Source: Paenibacillus_E qinlingensis (GTDB lineage: Bacteria > Bacillota > Bacilli > Paenibacillales > NBRC-103111). From it: a stretch of DNA of 64,000 bases. The stretch is from positions 24,685 to 88,684 of the forward strand of contig NZ_JAQIVH010000013.1 in the NCBI RefSeq assembly GCF_028746185.1, in the 5' to 3' direction. Below the pieces are notes generated by a model. It had not been told where the DNA came from and did not search any database. It saw nothing but the letters and a program-made list of their open reading frames with translations. Made by a program: the position numbers and the translations under genes. How positions within the stretch are numbered: position 1 is the stretch's first letter; each line of letters starts with the position of its first letter. Positions 60,281 to 64,000 of the stretch are shown in pieces.

Positions 60281-60730
60281 ATGAATTTCGTTGAGCATAT
60301 AGCAGATCATTTGCGATCCGGGCTAATAAGCAATTATCCACAGCCGATTGCCCTGAACCTAGGTTTAGTGTACACCGTGAAGCTAGAAGACAAGAAGACG
60401 AATTTAATTTGGCTTCCTTATGAATATACAGGTTTAGCTTACATTGATATGGGCCTACAGGTGAATGTTTACCCGTACTACCGGGGTACAATTATCGAGG
60501 AAATTGAGCTTTCCCGAGGAACGGATCTGTACAAGCCACAGACGGAAGAAGCGTTCACTAAGACTCTCTATACCAAGGGCTACGAGCTGCACCAGCTGCT
60601 GCAGGAAGAGCCCTACAGTCATTTACAGGGAAGTGCACCTGATTATCTAGCTAAAATGATGTACATTGTCGACTGGATGCGCTATTACAATTCGGCTAAA
60701 GCGGTAGCAGGGAAGCAAAAAAAAGTATAA
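60281..60730 (+). CDS. Hypothetical protein
   Basis: A 149-residue soluble protein beginning MNFVEHIADHLRSGLISNYP, with aromatic-rich segments (YEYTGLAYIDMGLQVNVYPY) and a basic C-terminus (KAVAGKQKKV). No family recognised. GGAGAGG 9 bp before ATG 60281 sets the start; the frame upstream to 60242 lacks one. Followed by a terminator. Confidence 0.7.
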   Translation: MNFVEHIADHLRSGLISNYPQPIALNLGLVYTVKLEDKKTNLIWLPYEYTGLAYIDMGLQVNVYPYYRGTIIEEIELSRGTDLYKPQTEEAFTKTLYTKGYELHQLLQEEPYSHLQGSAPDYLAKMMYIVDWMRYYNSAKAVAGKQKKV

Positions 60731-60747
60731 GAATGTTCACGATAGCG

Positions 60748-60786
60748 GATCTTGCTTTCTACCTAGTAGAGGGCAGGGTCTTTTTG
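60748..60786 (+). terminator. Terminator after the 149-aa gene
   Basis: An interrupted stem GATC-TTGC-TTTCTAC / GTAG-AGGGCAG-GGTC is followed by TTTTTG. A further GC-rich dyad follows near 60818-60835. Confidence 0.65.
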
Positions 60787-60938
60787 TCTTTTATGTGGCT
60801 ATAGACCCAGTTAAGGGGGGCTTGTCCCGCCTTAATGAATGGGCTTTTTAGCCTGTTCTCAAAGACTAGTAGAAGGCTTATCCTAGAGAATGGTAGAAGT
60901 TGGTGCCGAAAATTAGGATAGAAGCGGAGAAATTGGCG

Positions 60939-62168
60939 ATGATACGATGGAATAAATGGCTGACAATTGCGACGATCGGTTGCCTATTAACAATAGGTGG
61001 TCTGCAAGGTAGAAGCGAGGCAGCGGGATTTAAGGATATTAGTGGACATTGGGCGGAGCAGACAATCGATCAGATGGTACAGCAAGGTTTGTTGGATGGC
61101 TTTCCAGATGGAACGTTCCGACCGGATGAGACTGTTACCGCAGATCAATTTGTGAAAATTGTACTGCTAGCCTTCACAGATAAGTTCCCGAATGGGGAAC
61201 GGAAGTGGAAGACAAGCTTTTTGCAAACATTGAGTGTAAGTAATCAAAATATTTTAGGACAAGACTACCGAGATTTCACGTTTAAGCCGAGCACGGTCGG
61301 TTACTGGGCGAAACCGTATTTAGATCTGGCAAGTGATCTTCATTTTATTAGCAAAGGGCAATTCAGTGATTATAAGGCTTCGCTCAAGCGAGAAGATGTC
61401 GCGGAGATTTTGTACTATTTATTGAAGGAAACGGAGTATTTGGAGGACGAAACCTATAGTCTTAGCGCGGCATCTCATTTCGGAGATTTACAGAGCGCAA
61501 CGAGCAGACAGCAGAAGTTTATCGGAGAGTCGATGACGAAAGGGATCATGGAAGGGTATCCGAATGGCTACTTCGGGGTAGGCAAATATGTAACACGAGC
61601 GGAAGCGTTGCAAATTATTACGCGTTTGCAGACGAAATCGAAGCGCGTCAGCGTGAAAAACGATAACGATGCTTTCATCAAAGTCGTGCCAACCAAGGAT
61701 GGCAGCTACAAGAAGCTTGTTTTCCCAGATCAGCGCATGCTGCAAGCCTACGAAGTGATGGAAGGGGCGGGCAAGCTGCGCGGGACGAACTACGATCTGG
61801 AAGAGACAACGCTGCGTCTATTTCGTAATTCAGAAGCCAAAGCGCAATCCCTGAGCGGAGCTACGGCGGAGGCGCGGGGCAGCAATGAAGCTTCTCTCTG
61901 GTTGGATCCACAGTTTGCGACCTATGGCGTCACGGTACGACTGGAGGACGGGGTGCTTGCTCGGAATACGGAAAGCATCCGCAAGTTTACGGATTTTCTA
62001 TTCGGGTACGATGCAGACATTTTCAATCGCCTATTTACGGATGCATGCGCACGTGCCGCAGCGAAAGGTGTTCTTGAAACAACAACAACGCAAATCGGTA
62101 ATTATTCGGTGGAAACACGACTAGAGTCAGATGGGAAAACGATTGTTTTCTCTATTATCCATTCATAA
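60939..62168 (+). CDS. S-layer-homology protein, small
   Basis: A 409-residue exported protein. Signal peptide about 1-28 (WLTIATIGCLLTIGGLQGRS, then EA), three N-terminal SLH-type domains (about 30-80, FKDISGHWAEQTIDQMVQQG; 110-165; 180-235, MEGYPNGYFGVGKYVTRAEA), and a C-terminal domain (about 245-409) of unknown family. The SLH domains are at the N-terminus, opposite to the protein at 50692. ATG 60939 has GCGGAG 9 bp upstream. Confidence 0.85.
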   Translation: MIRWNKWLTIATIGCLLTIGGLQGRSEAAGFKDISGHWAEQTIDQMVQQGLLDGFPDGTFRPDETVTADQFVKIVLLAFTDKFPNGERKWKTSFLQTLSVSNQNILGQDYRDFTFKPSTVGYWAKPYLDLASDLHFISKGQFSDYKASLKREDVAEILYYLLKETEYLEDETYSLSAASHFGDLQSATSRQQKFIGESMTKGIMEGYPNGYFGVGKYVTRAEALQIITRLQTKSKRVSVKNDNDAFIKVVPTKDGSYKKLVFPDQRMLQAYEVMEGAGKLRGTNYDLEETTLRLFRNSEAKAQSLSGATAEARGSNEASLWLDPQFATYGVTVRLEDGVLARNTESIRKFTDFLFGYDADIFNRLFTDACARAAAKGVLETTTTQIGNYSVETRLESDGKTIVFSIIHS

Positions 62169-62183
62169 AAGGTGATCTGAGGC

Positions 62184-62277
62184 TGTACATACAAGTTGAT
62201 TTGTTTATTCCTTATTTGCAAAATATCTAGCTAACATGTACGTACAAGTGTATAATGTAGGTATTATATGTACATTT
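62184..62277 (+). promoter_or_regulatory. AraR-like operators upstream of araD
   Basis: ATGTACGTACAA at 62236-62247 differs in one position from the core of the B. subtilis AraR operator TTGTACGTACAA. Flanking partial sites are TGTACATACA (62184-62193) and ATATGTACAT (62266-62275). Spacing between the first two is about 52 bp, suitable for looping. Together they imply arabinose-responsive repression of araD; araR is not in this window. Confidence 0.75.
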
Positions 62278-62299
62278 TATCGGAAGGTGTTGAGCTCAG

Positions 62300-62989
62300 A
62301 TGCTAGAGGAATTGAGACAGCAAGTTTTGGAAGCCAATTTGGATCTGCCCAAATATCGGCTAGTTACGTTTACATGGGGCAATGTCAGCGGAATCGATCG
62401 TGAGCAAGGACTTGTCGTGATTAAGCCGAGCGGCGTACCATATGAGGATTTGAAGGCCGAGGACCTCGTTGTCGTAGATCTGCAGGGTAATCTTGTGGAA
62501 GGCAAATTGAAGCCATCCTCAGATACGCCAACGCATTTGGCGTTGTACCGCGCCTTCCCGACGATTGGCGGCATCGTTCACACACATTCGCCTTGGGCTA
62601 CAAGTTGGGCGCAGGCAGGTCGCGCTATTCCGGCATTGGGTACAACGCATGCGGATTATTTCTACGGTGAAGTACCGTGCACGCGTCTGATGACAGAGGC
62701 AGAGATACAAGGCGCCTACGAGTTGGAGACGGGCCATGTAATCATTGAAACGTTCCGTGAGTTGGATCCCGCGATGGTTCCGAGTGTGTTAGTGAACTGT
62801 CACGCACCATTTAGTTGGGGCAAGGACGCGCACAATGCCGTTCATAACGCGGTTGTACTGGAAGAGGTTGCGAAGATCGCGTATCGTACGTACAACTTGA
62901 ATCCTTCAATTCAGCCTATGGATCAAACCTTGCTGGATCGTCATTTTCTAAGAAAGCACGGGGCGAACGCCTATTACGGGCAAAAATAA
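62300..62989 (+). CDS. araD: L-ribulose-5-phosphate 4-epimerase
   Basis: Zinc class-II aldolase-like epimerase (229 aa) that converts L-ribulose 5-phosphate to D-xylulose 5-phosphate, the last step of L-arabinose entry. Zinc His residues in IVHTHSPWATSWAQAGRAIP (about 94-113), then GTTHADYFYGEVPCT and the NCHAPFSWGKDAHNAVHNAV segment. GGAAGGTG precedes the ATG. It stands alone: no araA or araB next to it, so the rest of the pathway must be elsewhere. Confidence 0.94.
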   Translation: MLEELRQQVLEANLDLPKYRLVTFTWGNVSGIDREQGLVVIKPSGVPYEDLKAEDLVVVDLQGNLVEGKLKPSSDTPTHLALYRAFPTIGGIVHTHSPWATSWAQAGRAIPALGTTHADYFYGEVPCTRLMTEAEIQGAYELETGHVIIETFRELDPAMVPSVLVNCHAPFSWGKDAHNAVHNAVVLEEVAKIAYRTYNLNPSIQPMDQTLLDRHFLRKHGANAYYGQK

Positions 62990-63000
62990 GAACTTATTGA

Positions 63001-63035
63001 GGGCAATCGGCTGAAAGGGCTGATTGTCCTTTTTG
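63001..63035 (+). terminator. Terminator of araD
   Basis: GGGCAATCGGC pairs with GGCTGATTGTCC (one wobble or mismatch), then TTTTTG. Confidence 0.85.
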
Positions 63036-63056
63036 TATTTATATAGATAAGGAGAG

Positions 63057-63130
63057 GGGTTAGTCGATGAAAGAGACTAACTCCAGCGCGCCAGGGCAAT
63101 TGTAGAAGAGTTAGTCGCTCCAGTATCTTT
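63057..63130. repeat. Possible half element Q9 (two GTTAGTCG units)
   Basis: GTTAGTCG at 63059 and again at 63110 is a 51-bp pitch, the same as in the four-unit elements. The first unit is palindromic (GTTAGTC-N9-GACTAAC). No mirrored second pair is seen; the expected place is the promoter and start of the next gene. Confidence 0.45.
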
Positions 63131-63191
63131 TGGCGAGGAGCCGTTCATTTGGTATGATGAAAGTAGACTAGGCAGAAGAGGATGATGAGAG

Positions 63192-63683
63192 ATGTTTGCG
63201 AAATCGAATTATAGTGGAACAAGAGAAGAACAATATACCTTGCTGATCGGGCAAGTTCACGCTTTAATACAGGATGAACCGAACCGTATTGCTAATTTGG
63301 CGAATGCATCCGCATTGCTGGGGCAGTTCCTAGAGGACATCAACTGGGTAGGCTTCTACTTGGTGGATGAGCAGCTTGAGCGGAAAGAGCTTGTGCTCGG
63401 ACCTTTTCAGGGATTGCCGGCTTGCGTGCGAATCCCTTTCGGTAAAGGGGTGTGCGGTACGGCAGCTGAGCGGATGGAAACTGTGCTTGTTCCTGATGTC
63501 CACGCTTTTCCGGGACATATCGCTTGTGATGCGGCTTCGCAATCCGAGATCGTGATCCCGATTGTGGTGGGATCTGAACTTGTCGGGGTGTTGGATATCG
63601 ACAGCCCGAGTCTTAATCGGTTCGATAACATCGACCAGCGTTATCTGGAACAGTTTGTGCAGAAGCTCGCCGCTGCGATGTAG
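63192..63683 (+). CDS. Free methionine-(R)-sulfoxide reductase (GAF domain, YtsP-like)
   Basis: A 163-residue single-GAF protein that reduces free methionine-R-sulfoxide with thioredoxin-type reductants. The three conserved cysteines are at about 82, 92 and 116 in ACVRIPFGKGVCGTAAERME and HIACDAASQSEIVIP. INWVGFYLVDEQ and GVLDIDSPSLNRFD are typical. It fits the fRMsr family in length. Confidence 0.9.
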   Translation: MFAKSNYSGTREEQYTLLIGQVHALIQDEPNRIANLANASALLGQFLEDINWVGFYLVDEQLERKELVLGPFQGLPACVRIPFGKGVCGTAAERMETVLVPDVHAFPGHIACDAASQSEIVIPIVVGSELVGVLDIDSPSLNRFDNIDQRYLEQFVQKLAAAM

Positions 63684-63739
63684 CGTTAAAAATTAACTTA
63701 TGCACGGCATTCCGCGCATAAGTTTTGGCTGCTCTTGTC

Positions 63740-63918
63740 GAATAACTGGATAATATCCAGCTATTTCTCGTCAATATATTGATTTGAATAAAATAACTGG
63801 ATAATATCCAGTATTCAGCTCCAATACGGCGTAGGTGGCTGGATTAACTGTAGGTTTTCCATCTGTTTCACGTATTTAGTGATAAACAGCTGAATTAGCT
63901 GTAGTTTTTCAGGCTGTC
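63740..63918. repeat. Four-unit dyad element Q7 (AACTGGA family)
   Basis: TAACTGGA at 63743 and 63794 is mirrored by TCCATCTG (63858-63865) and a degenerate unit at 63909-63916. Pitch is 51 bp in both pairs and both share dyad centre 63829.5. Units 1 and 2 each contain the perfect palindrome CTGGATAATATCCAG. Unit 4 merges with an insertion-sequence-like end. The final 317 bp of the window hold no gene. Confidence 0.75.
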
Positions 63919-64000
63919 GAGAAAGTCTCGCGGTGTTTTCGACAGTTTGATTTTTATGTGGTGGATCTCTCCTCTTAAAAGAAAAATCGATTTAAAACAA
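63911..64000. mobile_element. Possible left end of an insertion sequence
   Basis: AGGCTGTCGAGAAAGTCTCG, followed by GTTTTCGACAG, forms CTGTCGA / TCGACAG inverted arms (63914-63949). Ends of this kind occur on IS1182-type elements of Firmicutes. No transposase frame is visible before the window ends, so this is a weak call. Confidence 0.3.

Overview
The window looks like chromosomal DNA of an endospore-forming Firmicute, most likely Paenibacillus or a close relative. The evidence is two complete GerA-type spore germination operons, a sigma-B partner-switching locus, S-layer (SLH) proteins, YtxG/YtxH/YdjO/YflT-type stress proteins, frequent TTG/GTG starts behind strong GGAGG ribosome binding sites, and moderate GC. 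No tRNA, rRNA, CRISPR array or intact transposon was recognised.

Layout. 1-5.4 kb: end of a membrane protein gene, azoreductase, the agmatine-to-putrescine operon aguA-aguB with a LysE-type exporter, then 1.3 kb of non-coding DNA packed with repeats, including a 34-copy AACCC array. 5.4-21.5 kb: mixed housekeeping and accessory genes: a chemoreceptor, an ANT(6)-like nucleotidyltransferase, ankyrin, PadR/DUF2812, glyA, two paralogous LysR regulators each with an ATAG-N7-CTAT palindrome nearby, MOSC, MFS, ilvE and a TRM11-like methyltransferase. 21.6-30.1 kb: two ger operons in opposite orientation (A-B-C, and A-C-D-B where D is a 73-aa two-helix protein). 30-33.4 kb: DUF2935, thioesterase, fumC.

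33.4-44.4 kb is a general-stress island. It has rsbV-rsbW-sigB, a hybrid kinase (RsbK-like), a CheR-type methyltransferase (RsbM-like), a receiver-PP2C phosphatase (RsbY-like) and a second RsbV/RsbW pair without its own sigma factor. Around these lie YtxH, Dps, YtxG, DUF1328 and YflT genes, four of whose transcription units carry GTTTCA-N14-GGKTAM sigma-B-like promoters (-10 boxes GGGTAA, GGGTAC or GGTTAC). Inferred logic: RsbK, tuned by RsbM, signals to RsbY, which dephosphorylates RsbV and so frees SigB.

44.4-64 kb: cold-shock genes (csp, ydjO), a variant purine riboswitch in front of an 8-oxoguanine-deaminase-like amidohydrolase, a lipoprotein with a stalk domain, an O-antigen-ligase-like protein, an SLH protein, NfeD/FloT flotillin genes, an HD-GYP phosphodiesterase, an ECF sigma/anti-sigma pair, a second SLH protein, araD with AraR-like operators, and a free-methionine-sulfoxide reductase.

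The most unusual signal is in the intergenic DNA. Eight copies of a roughly 175-190 bp element were found. Each has four short units at a fixed pitch of about 51 bp inside each pair, with the first two units mirrored by the last two around an exact dyad. At least four unrelated sequence families share this geometry. I know of no description of this element.
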